From assembly GCF_004006665.1 (NCBI RefSeq), contig NZ_QOCL01000014.1:604678-668677 (forward strand): DNA of 64,000 nt, read 5' to 3'. The notes below the pieces were generated by a model. That model was not told the origin of the DNA. It did not search any database and saw only the letters and a list, made by a program, of their open reading frames with translations. This DNA is from Halobacteriovorax sp. HLS (GTDB lineage Bacteria; Bdellovibrionota; Bacteriovoracia; Bacteriovoracales; Bacteriovoracaceae). Shown here in pieces: positions 7,242 through 15,056 of this stretch. Position 1 is the stretch's first letter. Every line of letters starts with the position of its first letter. The translations under genes and the position numbers were made by a program.

Positions 7242-8618
7242 TTACCCCTGTAGTCTTATATCAAAGCAAGCGCCACCTAAATGTGATTTTCTATATATGA
7301 TTTTTCCACCATGAAGTCTCACAATGTGATTAGCACTTGATAATCCGATACCTAGACCGTTTTTCTTTTTTGATTTTCCTCTGCCCTGTAAAAAAAGTGA
7401 GACCATTTCTTCTTGGATACCATCACCATCATCTGATACAGAAATAGAAATTTCCTTTTCAAGTTTTTGGACAGCAACTTCAACAATGTTTTTGCTCGCT
7501 TCAATTGCATTAACAACTAGATTACTTATTGCTCTTCCAAGCATCATATTGTCATGAGCAACATTTGTTAAAATGGACTCATATCGCTCTACTATTTCAA
7601 TGTTTTCGTAGTCGGCCATTGCCATTTGAGCTTGGCCAGCCGCTTTTTTAACAGATTCATTTATATTTAAATCGTTTGGATTGATTTCAACCTTGAGATT
7701 TCCTTTTGAAGCTTTGACCTGAAAAAGAATTTGCTCCGCGATCTCTGCGACCCTGTGCTTGGCAAAATCTTTTTTATCTTCAGATATGCCGTCCTTATTT
7801 ATCACCTTGATCATTTGTTTTAAAGCAGCAACGGGAGTGTGCAAATCGTGAATAAGTTTTTTATATGCTTCAACAGCAAGCTCTCTACCTTTGGACTCAG
7901 CAAGATGATTATTACTTATTTTAAGCTGCGAATTTGTTGTCAGAATAGCATTATAAATATTTTCTAGTTCTTCAATTCTTAAGTATCCTTCAAGGTTTAC
8001 TTCACCAAACTTCTTGAGGTCATATATGCTTTTCTCTAAGTCTTTTATTGGTTCAATTGACTTCTGTGCAGTGGATATGATTTTTGTAGCTAAAACATTT
8101 AACAAAATAAAACTAAGTAAAAATACAATAATTGCGACACCAAGAACCATTGAGAATAAATCGAGAGTAGGATTTAAAAGGTAAATTGTTCCCTTTGATG
8201 TTAACGGGCCTCCATCTCTTTTTATCTCCGTTTTAGAAACAATATATTGTGTTGATAATCCGCTTTCAATTCCCAAAACCTTAATCCCATCTAAATGATA
8301 GGGTTTACCGATTAGTGTATTATCAGAACTAGACGCAATGATCTCTTTGTTTTTTGTAATATTTAAAATGACATTTTTTTCTTCAGCAACTGAGGTGATA
8401 AATCTTTGTAGCTCTGGGCCATCTTGAGTTTCAACCAGCGTTGAAATATGTGGAGCAATGGCTCTAACGAATGATCTATCATTTTCAGAGTAAAAGACTA
8501 GTATGGCATAGGCAGCGAATAATGCAGTCAATATTGATAAAGATATTGGTAATGCTATTTTATACGGCAAAAGTTTTTTAGATAAATATTCCTTGAAGGT
8601 TAAAGTTTTATTTGTCAC
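7242..8618 (-). CDS. Membrane sensor histidine kinase
   Basis: 458 aa. TM1 at residues 21-43 and TM2 at 155-177 enclose a periplasmic sensor domain of about 110 residues (PDC/Cache-like by size). Then a linker, a dimerisation/phosphoacceptor domain with IHDLHTPVAAL (H257), and an HATPase domain with N box VNAIEASKN, G1 DDGDGI and G2 GLGIGLSSANHIVRLHGG. Starts inside the stop of the binding-protein gene (ATGA-type overlap) and stops two bases before the response regulator, so it is the cognate kinase. The neighbouring peptide-binding protein may deliver the signal to its periplasmic domain. Confidence 0.93.
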   Translation of the reverse strand: MTNKTLTFKEYLSKKLLPYKIALPISLSILTALFAAYAILVFYSENDRSFVRAIAPHISTLVETQDGPELQRFITSVAEEKNVILNITKNKEIIASSSDNTLIGKPYHLDGIKVLGIESGLSTQYIVSKTEIKRDGGPLTSKGTIYLLNPTLDLFSMVLGVAIIVFLLSFILLNVLATKIISTAQKSIEPIKDLEKSIYDLKKFGEVNLEGYLRIEELENIYNAILTTNSQLKISNNHLAESKGRELAVEAYKKLIHDLHTPVAALKQMIKVINKDGISEDKKDFAKHRVAEIAEQILFQVKASKGNLKVEINPNDLNINESVKKAAGQAQMAMADYENIEIVERYESILTNVAHDNMMLGRAISNLVVNAIEASKNIVEVAVQKLEKEISISVSDDGDGIQEEMVSLFLQGRGKSKKKNGLGIGLSSANHIVRLHGGKIIYRKSHLGGACFDIRLQG

Positions 8619-10156
8619 TTTTCACCTCCAAGTATGCATTGAACGTCAAAGCCAACCTTTCTATAATCGATATAAGCAACAGCTAATAAATTTGGCTGGA
8701 AATTCTTAACACATTTATGAATCCAGTAATGAGGTCTTGAATGAAACAAATTTGCTGATAGTGAAAGTTCATTAACTCTTTTGGCTAATTTTTCATAAAC
8801 TTTATAACGCTTAATACGATCTTGAAGACTTCTTGCTTTAACAAGAAGACTATCAATTAGTGTGTCCTTAACGCCACTATAGTTATCGGGATTATTAGAA
8901 GCGAAATTATTTAATAGGAACTCTGTATCAGGATAATCAACAATCATTGAAACAAGAAAAGTCTGAAGAGTTTTATTTTCATATTTCTTCATCATTTCAG
9001 ACCATTTCAAAATTTCAGTTTTTATATTCCAACCTTTATTTCTTAGATCATCTTCAAAAAACTTTGCAATTTCCTCACTTTTTTCAAGTCCAAAAGGAAT
9101 GGTAATTTTAATTTGTGAATGTGGTGGGATGAAAATCTTCTCATTTAATTTTGTCTTTTCTTGAACGTGGCCCGGAAATCCTTGTGGTACATAGCCAAAA
9201 GCAGGAGCCGCACTTGGATAGAATTTATGTCTAAATTTTTCATTATCAATACTTGTTTTAAGTGCCTTTCTTACTTTTAGATCATTAAGTGGTGGAATCC
9301 TAGAATTAAACCCAATAATCCAAGTATCGGCCACAACTGTGCTAATATCTTGTCCGTGTTCAAAGACATCTTCCATACCACTAAGTGGCCAACTTGATAA
9401 ATCATGAACCTTTCCTAATTTTGCTTCCTTCATTGCAGTATCTTGATCTACGGCCCTGAGTATTAGTGTTTTTAATTTAGGAGTCGCTCCATGATATTTT
9501 TCAAATCTCTCTAATATAATGTCATTTTCGCTTTGTGATATTAATTTGAAAGGCCCTGATCCGATTGGAGCCTTGAAAAACCCTTTCTCATTTACTTGAT
9601 TAGCTGGAAGAATTTTTGCTGTTCCCCCTGCGAGGACATAAAGAATTGGTGGAAATGGACTTTTAAGTTCTATCTTAACGATATTACTACCAACGGTTTT
9701 TATACCCTGAAGTTCTTTTGATTTTGCTGAATGATATTCATCAGCACCTTTAATCATATCGTAATATTTAAAGACCTTGCTTTCAGGGGCAAGCATTCGA
9801 CTTAAAGAGACAACGACGTCATTTGAGGTGATTTTCTCTCCATTATGAAATGTTGCTTTTGAGTTAATTTTGAAAGTAATAGTTTTCCCGTCTTCGCTGG
9901 TTTCCCAAGATTCAGCAATGCCGGCCTGAACTCCATAATTTTCTGTAAAGCGGAGCAATCCTTCGTAAACAAGTTCTGAAAAAATTAGTGATGCGCCATC
10001 ATTCATCTGTGCCGGATCATAAGTCACAGGTTTAGAATACACTGCCTTGATGTAGGGAATTTCTACATGCTTGGTATTCGACTTATTTTGAAAGTGGTAT
10101 GTTCCTCCAATCAAAATTAGTGCTGTGAATGTTGTTCCAAGAACAATCTTTTTCAA
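8615..10156 (-). CDS. Peptide-type ABC solute-binding protein (SBP_bac_5)
   Basis: 513 aa, TTG start at 10156 behind GGGGGGA at four bases. An N-terminal hydrophobic signal or anchor (MKKIVLGTTFTALILIGGTY) has no lipobox cysteine. The body is typical of OppA/DppA proteins: YDPAQMNDGASLIFSELVYEGL, SWETSEDGKTITFKI and FHNGEKITSNDVVVSLSR. No ABC permease or ATPase genes are nearby; instead it is co-transcribed with a histidine kinase. This suggests a sensory binding protein for an oligopeptide-like ligand rather than a transporter component. Known precedents are binding proteins that present ligand to sensor kinases. Confidence 0.88.
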   Translation of the reverse strand: MKKIVLGTTFTALILIGGTYHFQNKSNTKHVEIPYIKAVYSKPVTYDPAQMNDGASLIFSELVYEGLLRFTENYGVQAGIAESWETSEDGKTITFKINSKATFHNGEKITSNDVVVSLSRMLAPESKVFKYYDMIKGADEYHSAKSKELQGIKTVGSNIVKIELKSPFPPILYVLAGGTAKILPANQVNEKGFFKAPIGSGPFKLISQSENDIILERFEKYHGATPKLKTLILRAVDQDTAMKEAKLGKVHDLSSWPLSGMEDVFEHGQDISTVVADTWIIGFNSRIPPLNDLKVRKALKTSIDNEKFRHKFYPSAAPAFGYVPQGFPGHVQEKTKLNEKIFIPPHSQIKITIPFGLEKSEEIAKFFEDDLRNKGWNIKTEILKWSEMMKKYENKTLQTFLVSMIVDYPDTEFLLNNFASNNPDNYSGVKDTLIDSLLVKARSLQDRIKRYKVYEKLAKRVNELSLSANLFHSRPHYWIHKCVKNFQPNLLAVAYIDYRKVGFDVQCILGGEK

Positions 10157-10198
10157 CTAATCCCCCCTCGTGGATTTAAAAGTTCTGCACATTCCTAA

Positions 10199-10214
10199 GG
10201 CAAAGGTCGTGCCA
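10199..10214 (-). promoter_or_regulatory. Sigma-54 (-24/-12) promoter of the sensory operon
   Basis: Minus strand 10214-10199 reads TGGCACGACCTTTGCC, matching the consensus TGGCAC-N5-TTGCW with the invariant GG and GC correctly spaced. It lies about 43 bases before the TTG start at 10156. The operon encodes its own sigma-54 activator with an intact GAFTGA loop, which makes autoregulation very likely. Confidence 0.85.
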
Positions 10215-10356
10215 AAGTCTGAAGACGTGACTCGGCAGGTTATACAAGCGTTATTTAGGTGGATAGACAATTAGCTCTGTAATAATTTCAGGCTTTTGAT
10301 GCACATAAGGTCAAAACGATACTGTTTTGCTAAGTAGCCAGTCCCAAATTTGAGAA

Positions 10357-10423
10357 ATAAATATCGCACGACTGCTATATTTAAAAATATCGCGTGCGAT
10401 ATTTTATGCGATATTTTTCTCAC
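10357..10423 (-). repeat. Right terminal inverted repeat of the 2.3-10.4 kb island
   Basis: Read on the minus strand it gives AGAAAAATATCGCATAAAA, then ATCGCACGCGATATT, then GCAGTCGTGCGATATT, matching the left copy block by block with small indels. It lies in the divergent region between the peptide-binding-protein gene and the RM operon, so a regulatory role cannot be excluded. Confidence 0.8.
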
Positions 10424-10530
10424 CAATTCTTTTGCGAAATTTTCTTAACTCTCTAAAATTTCTAGCTCAATTGGAAATGCCAAAGTTGGTATTGTGATTG
10501 CGTAGCTCATAAGTGGGAGAAGACTAAAGT

Positions 10531-10580
10531 ATAGCTTATCACTCTTGTTTATATTGGTAATAGCTTGTCATAGCTTATTA
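10531..10580. promoter_or_regulatory. ATAGCTTRTCA direct repeats upstream of RM operon
   Basis: Three direct repeats: ATAGCTTATCA (10531-10541), ATAGCTTGTCA (10560-10570) and ATAGCTTATTA (10570-10580), with a looser TAGCTCATAAG at 10503. They lie 50-100 bases before the HTH gene that heads the RM operon and look like operators, probably for that HTH protein. The remainder of the 10157-10631 gap holds the sigma-54 promoter and the right inverted repeat. Confidence 0.55.
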
Positions 10581-10631
10581 TAACTGGTTGAATATATGTA
10601 TTAAATTATTGCATTTATTAAGGGGTTAAAG

Positions 10632-10826
10632 GTGACTGAACCTGAACGATGGTACTCCGTCGAGGAAATCGCATTACATTTAGGAGTTTCTAAAGAAACG
10701 ATCTATCGCTGGGTAGAAAAGGAAAAGATTCCTGCTCATAAGGTTGGTCGACAATGGAAATTTAAGGTCAGTGAAGTTGATGAGTGGGTTACTTCTGGTG
10801 GAGCAAAGGAAAAGGGGAAAATATGA
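10632..10826 (+). CDS. Excisionase-family HTH (HTH_17) regulator of RM operon
   Basis: 64 aa from GTG at 10632 behind AAGGGG. It is a single MerR/excisionase-like winged helix: YSVEEIALHLGVSKETIYRWVEKEKIPAHKVGRQWKFKVSEVDEWV, with the hallmark 'Vs..TIyRWi..g.IPa.kvGrqwrf....vd.Wl'. Small HTH_17 proteins commonly precede hsdM in type I systems. Its stop overlaps the hsdM start (ATGA at 10823). It probably controls RM expression through the repeats at 10531-10580. Confidence 0.88.
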   Translation: MTEPERWYSVEEIALHLGVSKETIYRWVEKEKIPAHKVGRQWKFKVSEVDEWVTSGGAKEKGKI

Positions 10827-12559
10827 GTGAGAAAATAACTTTAGGTCAATTAGAACAATTCTTATGGGGTGCCGCTGATATTCTTCGTGGAAGTATGGAT
10901 GCTTCTGAATATAAAGATTATGTTTTTGGATTTTTGTTTTTAAAAAGACTGTCGGATCAATTTGATGAAGAACGTGAATCAATAGCTGCTTCGTGGAAGA
11001 AAAAGGGTAAAACTCAAGGGCAAATTGATAAACTTCTTGAAGAAGAAGATGAATATGACTCTTTTTTTATTCCACCACGGGCGCGTTGGGAAAATATTAA
11101 GGATTTGAAAAAAGATATTGGTTCGGAATTAAACAAAGCATCTGAAGCAATAGAAGAATACAATGAAGCAATTGAAGGGGTTCTTCAGGCCATTGACTTT
11201 AATAATAAAAACAAACTTTCAGATAAAAAACTTCGTGATTTACTATCTCATTTTTCAAAGCATCGACTCAGGAATATTGATTTTGAAAGTTCCGATCTAC
11301 TAGGGTCAGCTTACGAGTATTTGATAAAACAGTTTGCTGACTCAGCGGGGAAAAAGGGTGGAGAATTTTATACACCATCAGAAGTCGTACGTTTAATTGT
11401 AGAATTAATTAAACCAAAAGCTGGAATGAAGATATACGATCCAACTTGCGGCTCAGGAGGAATGCTTCTTCAAGCTCGGCATTATTTAGAAGAGCATGGG
11501 GAAGACCCTGAAAATATGGTACTTGCTGGACAGGAACTAAATTTATCAACATGGGCCATTTGTAAAATGAATATGTTTTTACATGGTGTTTATAGTGCAG
11601 ATATTAGAAAAGGAGATACCCTATCTACGCCACAACATACAGAAAATGGAGAGCTTAAAACATATGATCGTGTTGTCGCCAATCCACCTTTCTCTTGGGC
11701 ATGGGACCCAAACTCTGTTGAAGATGATACTTATGGGCGATTTCCATTTGGGATACCAAGTAAGTCTGCGGCTGACTTGGCGTTTGTTCAACATATGCTA
11801 GCCTCTTTGAATGGCGAAGGGATGATGGGGGTGGTAATGCCTCATGGAGTATTGTTTAGAGGTTCAAAAGAAAGAGACATTCGAAAAGGTATCATTGAAG
11901 CTGAACGATTGGAAGCGGTTATCGGACTACCTTCAGGGCTTTTTTATGGAACAGGGATTCCTGCATCAATTTTAATTTTAAATAAAAAGAAACCTGAAGA
12001 TAGAATAGGCAAAGTTTTATTTATAAATGCTGAATTGGACTATGAGTTAGGAAAGAATCAAAATAAGTTAAGAGACCAAGATATTTCAAAAATAGTAAAG
12101 GCATTTACTGATTTTAAAACTTACAGCTTGTACAATCATGATGAAAAACATTTTAGTAGAGTTGTTACGGTTAAAGAAATTGAAGGAAATGATTTTAATC
12201 TAAATATTCGACGTTATGCTGATACTTCTGCGCCTCCAGAAATATTTGACGTTAAAGCTATATTAAGTGGGGGAATTCCAAAGTATGAAGTCGAAGATGG
12301 ATATATACAAGATATCCTCAATGGTTTTGATATTATTACTGTCTTTGATGAAAGAGATACAGATTACTATATTTTTAAGAGAGAAATAGATTCAAAAGAG
12401 AAAATTCGAGAAGTCACAGGTGACATTGATCAAAATATAATTTTTCAGCTTGAAAGATGGTGGGATAAATATTCGTTTTCTTTAAGAGAGATAGAAAGTC
12501 AATGTATTGAAGTTGAAAAAGAGATGAATCTATTTCTTAAGGAATTGAGCTATGAGTAA
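10823..12559 (+). CDS. hsdM: Type I restriction-modification methyltransferase subunit
   Basis: 578 aa from ATG at 10823 (AAGGGG upstream, ATGA overlap with the HTH gene). N-terminal HsdM_N helical domain (LGQLEQFLWGAADILRGSMDASEYKDYVFG...). SAM-binding motif I as DPTCGSGGM near residue 206 and catalytic motif IV NPPF near 288, preceded by GGEFYTPSEVV, identify an N6-adenine methylase. The C-terminal 130 residues extend beyond the catalytic fold, as in longer HsdM proteins. It works with HsdS and HsdR to modify host DNA. Confidence 0.96.
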   Translation: MSEKITLGQLEQFLWGAADILRGSMDASEYKDYVFGFLFLKRLSDQFDEERESIAASWKKKGKTQGQIDKLLEEEDEYDSFFIPPRARWENIKDLKKDIGSELNKASEAIEEYNEAIEGVLQAIDFNNKNKLSDKKLRDLLSHFSKHRLRNIDFESSDLLGSAYEYLIKQFADSAGKKGGEFYTPSEVVRLIVELIKPKAGMKIYDPTCGSGGMLLQARHYLEEHGEDPENMVLAGQELNLSTWAICKMNMFLHGVYSADIRKGDTLSTPQHTENGELKTYDRVVANPPFSWAWDPNSVEDDTYGRFPFGIPSKSAADLAFVQHMLASLNGEGMMGVVMPHGVLFRGSKERDIRKGIIEAERLEAVIGLPSGLFYGTGIPASILILNKKKPEDRIGKVLFINAELDYELGKNQNKLRDQDISKIVKAFTDFKTYSLYNHDEKHFSRVVTVKEIEGNDFNLNIRRYADTSAPPEIFDVKAILSGGIPKYEVEDGYIQDILNGFDIITVFDERDTDYYIFKREIDSKEKIREVTGDIDQNIIFQLERWWDKYSFSLREIESQCIEVEKEMNLFLKELSYE

Positions 12560-13802
12560 GTTTCCGGCGGATTGGAATCAAGAGAGTTTAAAGAATTTTA
12601 CAACTGAAAGAACAACGGGGGCAAATTTTAAGCCATCTGAATTTACAGAAAGTGGTAAAGAGGTAATTCCGAAGAAGGGAATAAATGAAAATGGGATATT
12701 GTTCATTCCTAATGGAAACAAGGCTTATGTCTCAAATGAAATAGCTAAAAGTTATAAAAAAGCTAATATTGATGGATCATTCTTGGTGACTGTTTTTAGG
12801 GATTTGGTACCGACTGGTCCCTCTCTTGGAAGAATAGTAAAAATAAATAGCGACAAGAAATACATTTTGGCTCAAGGAACTGGGGCTTTTAAAACTAACA
12901 GTGCGATAGATACAGATTATTTAATTCAATTCTCTAATAGTGATTATTTCCGTAGAGAAATGGGACTCATTACGGTTGGTAGCACACAAGTATTTGTTAA
13001 AGGTGAAGATTATTATTCGGTCCCAATATTCTATCCCTCGATAAGCGAACAGAAAAAAATAGGAAAAATTCTAACAACAGTAGATAGGGCTATCTTATTA
13101 GCCGAAAATGAAATTGATAAACTTAAAAACTTGAAAAAAGGGATGATGCAAGACCTTTTTACCAAAGGCATTGGGCATACTCAGTTTAAGAATAGCCCAA
13201 TAGGTAAGATTCCTGCAACATGGGATGCACACATTGGAAAAAAATTTTTAATTTTAGGAGGAGGACCTTCTCCTTCGAGCGTGAACTTTAAGAATCATGG
13301 CGACACGCTTTATATAAAAGTTGATGACTTTAATTCTGATGGTAACGAAGACTTTATTGAAAAATCTTTTCTGTCTTTTGATCGTAATGAAAATGATTCT
13401 ATAAATATTTATGACAAGGGAACGTTAGTAATTGCGAAGCGTGGCGCAGCCATATTAAAAAACAGAGTAAGGCAATTAACTAGAAAAACATCAATCGATA
13501 CTAACCTTATGGCAATAACTTGTAAGAAGTATATGTCAGAAAGGTTTTTAAAATATTATTTGGAGTTGAGTCGACTTGATAAACTTGCAGATACTACCTC
13601 TATTCCACAGATAAATAACCCACATTTAAATGAAATCTTTTATCCTTGCCCACCTAAAGTGGAACAAGAGAAAATTATAAGAATCCTTGATTCCGCTGGA
13701 GTTATAATAAAAGAAAAGTTGTTAAGGATAAGGAAATTAAAAAATTTAAAAAAAGGCTTAATGCAAGACCTCCTCACTGGAAGAGTCAGAGTCAGGGTTT
13801 AA
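12552..13802 (+). CDS. hsdS: Type I restriction-modification specificity subunit
   Basis: 416 aa, overlapping hsdM by eight bases. Two target-recognition domains each end in a conserved helical spacer: ...KLKNLKKGMMQDLFTKGIG near residues 190-210 and ...KLKNLKKGLMQDLLTGRVRV at the C-terminus. This twofold repeat is diagnostic of HsdS. The first TRD segment (KEVIPKKGINENGILFIPNG) and second (GDTLYIKVDDFN) are unrelated, so the target is bipartite; its sequence cannot be predicted here. Confidence 0.95.
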   Translation: MSKFPADWNQESLKNFTTERTTGANFKPSEFTESGKEVIPKKGINENGILFIPNGNKAYVSNEIAKSYKKANIDGSFLVTVFRDLVPTGPSLGRIVKINSDKKYILAQGTGAFKTNSAIDTDYLIQFSNSDYFRREMGLITVGSTQVFVKGEDYYSVPIFYPSISEQKKIGKILTTVDRAILLAENEIDKLKNLKKGMMQDLFTKGIGHTQFKNSPIGKIPATWDAHIGKKFLILGGGPSPSSVNFKNHGDTLYIKVDDFNSDGNEDFIEKSFLSFDRNENDSINIYDKGTLVIAKRGAAILKNRVRQLTRKTSIDTNLMAITCKKYMSERFLKYYLELSRLDKLADTTSIPQINNPHLNEIFYPCPPKVEQEKIIRILDSAGVIIKEKLLRIRKLKNLKKGLMQDLLTGRVRVRV

Positions 13803-13809
13803 CAAATAT

Positions 13810-15054
13810 ATGAAATCATTTGAGGAATATATTCATGAAAGGATAAGTATCGAGATAGTAGATTCATTCTTTTCCATTAATGATTTTTATTTTTATCCAA
13901 GTGAAATTTTAAAGTCTATAGCTCCAAAAGAGTTCGAATCAATATGCTACGACTTAGACATCAATCTCGATTCGAATAACATTGAGTTAAGAGAAAATCT
14001 TGATCCTGAGTTATCATTAAACTTTTCAAAGGATCATATTGATATTTCAGGTAATAGATTTTCAATATTGGAGGTAATAAAAGAAGGCTATCCAGAGATG
14101 CTTGATGTCCTTAAAGCAGGATTTGAAGATTATAAGAAAGAAGAGCTAGGGAAAAATGAACAAACTTTAAAAGTTATCAAAGAAGAGAAGGCCTCAGGTA
14201 TCCATGCATTAAAAAGTGAGATCGTTCTGTCTTATCCTTCGCCAATCTCCTTTTCATTTCACAATTATCTGTATGCCTCATCTAGTGAAAGTGAAAGATA
14301 CTCATATTTGAAAGATTGCTGGGAATCAATCATCTATGTATTGTTCTCGATTGTATTGTCTGAATATCTTCAAAATAAAGTCTGGCGCGCTTTTAAAGAT
14401 ATAAAAATAAGTGATATTTATGACTTTAGCATCAGTAAGAAATTGGGAGTGATGAAAAAGTTGATTGAGTTTCAAGACCCATTGACAACAGACTTTATTT
14501 CCAATGAGGTTTTGTCCCTAACGATTATTGAAAAATTGATTAAATTAAATAAAGACAGGAATAATGCATTTCACAATCAAACACAGTCAGAGGCTATCCT
14601 AAAAAGAAGAAATAGTGAGAATTTAAATAAGATAATAGATATTGTTAGAGAATTAACTTTTTTGAAGGATCTTAAATATTCTCTTTTTCAAGGAGTTGAT
14701 AAACTTTTTAGTAATAAAATATTTTTTGATGAGTTCGTAGGTCACTCGTGGAACAAAAAGATAATAAAAAAGCAATTTAAGAAAAAAGTCACACCTCCTC
14801 TCGTTGGATGTAATGTTTTGCTGCGCTACAAACAGCAAGTATTATGCGTTTCACCATTCCTACACTTTAAACTAAGGGAAGGTTTCAATGAACATCGCTT
14901 GGCTTATTTAAAATCCAAAAAAAATGGAATTCTATCATTTGAAATAGTTGGAGCTTCTGGTGAAAGTGCTCAGTTTAATGAGAAATCATCTTCTTTTTCA
15001 ATTATAGAAAAACTAGAGCGTGAAAAAAATAGAATATCGACAGGGAAGGTATAG
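13810..15054 (+). CDS. RM-embedded protein with RNxxxH (HEPN-like) motif
   Basis: 414 aa, between hsdS and hsdR (7 and 2 base gaps), so an integral gene of the RM operon. Soluble and mostly helical. In the helix LIKLNKDRNNAFHNQTQSE (about residue 240) R-N-x3-H matches the HEPN ribonuclease signature, preceded by helices (SFHNYLYASSSESERYSYL, WESIIYVLFSIVLSEYL) that fit a HEPN four-helix bundle. The ~110 residues following are beta-rich (TPPLVGCNVLLRYKQQVLCVSP). Several type I loci carry RNases (PrrC, RloC) in this slot; this protein is not obviously either. Probably a back-up RNase effector. Confidence 0.6.
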   Translation: MKSFEEYIHERISIEIVDSFFSINDFYFYPSEILKSIAPKEFESICYDLDINLDSNNIELRENLDPELSLNFSKDHIDISGNRFSILEVIKEGYPEMLDVLKAGFEDYKKEELGKNEQTLKVIKEEKASGIHALKSEIVLSYPSPISFSFHNYLYASSSESERYSYLKDCWESIIYVLFSIVLSEYLQNKVWRAFKDIKISDIYDFSISKKLGVMKKLIEFQDPLTTDFISNEVLSLTIIEKLIKLNKDRNNAFHNQTQSEAILKRRNSENLNKIIDIVRELTFLKDLKYSLFQGVDKLFSNKIFFDEFVGHSWNKKIIKKQFKKKVTPPLVGCNVLLRYKQQVLCVSPFLHFKLREGFNEHRLAYLKSKKNGILSFEIVGASGESAQFNEKSSSFSIIEKLEREKNRISTGKV

Positions 15055-15056
15055 TT

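Larger units (their letters stand above)
2265..10423. mobile_element. Putative mobile island bounded by terminal inverted repeats
   Basis: An imperfect inverted repeat of about 65 bp (2265-2330 and 10357-10423) encloses eight genes: an unknown protein, a TIR-domain protein and a six-gene sensory operon. All eight are on the minus strand, and genes outside belong to unrelated modules (conjugation at left, type I RM at right). Each repeat contains three GCGATA-type units in the same order and spacing, as in transposon ends with multiple transposase-binding sites. No transposase or integrase is recognisable inside, so it would be non-autonomous or moved in trans. Alternatively the repeats are operators of one regulator. 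Confidence 0.45.

Noticed and set aside
8615..10156. ABC peptide importer operon
   Set aside because: Only the binding protein is present; no permease or ATPase genes adjoin it, and it is fused by overlap to a sensor-kinase operon.
2265..10423. XerC/XerD dif-module (pdif) interpretation of the GCGATA repeats
   Set aside because: One half resembles a XerC site (TATCGCATAA), but the matching 6-base spacer and XerD half are not present, and the repeat is three-part and much longer than 28 bp.
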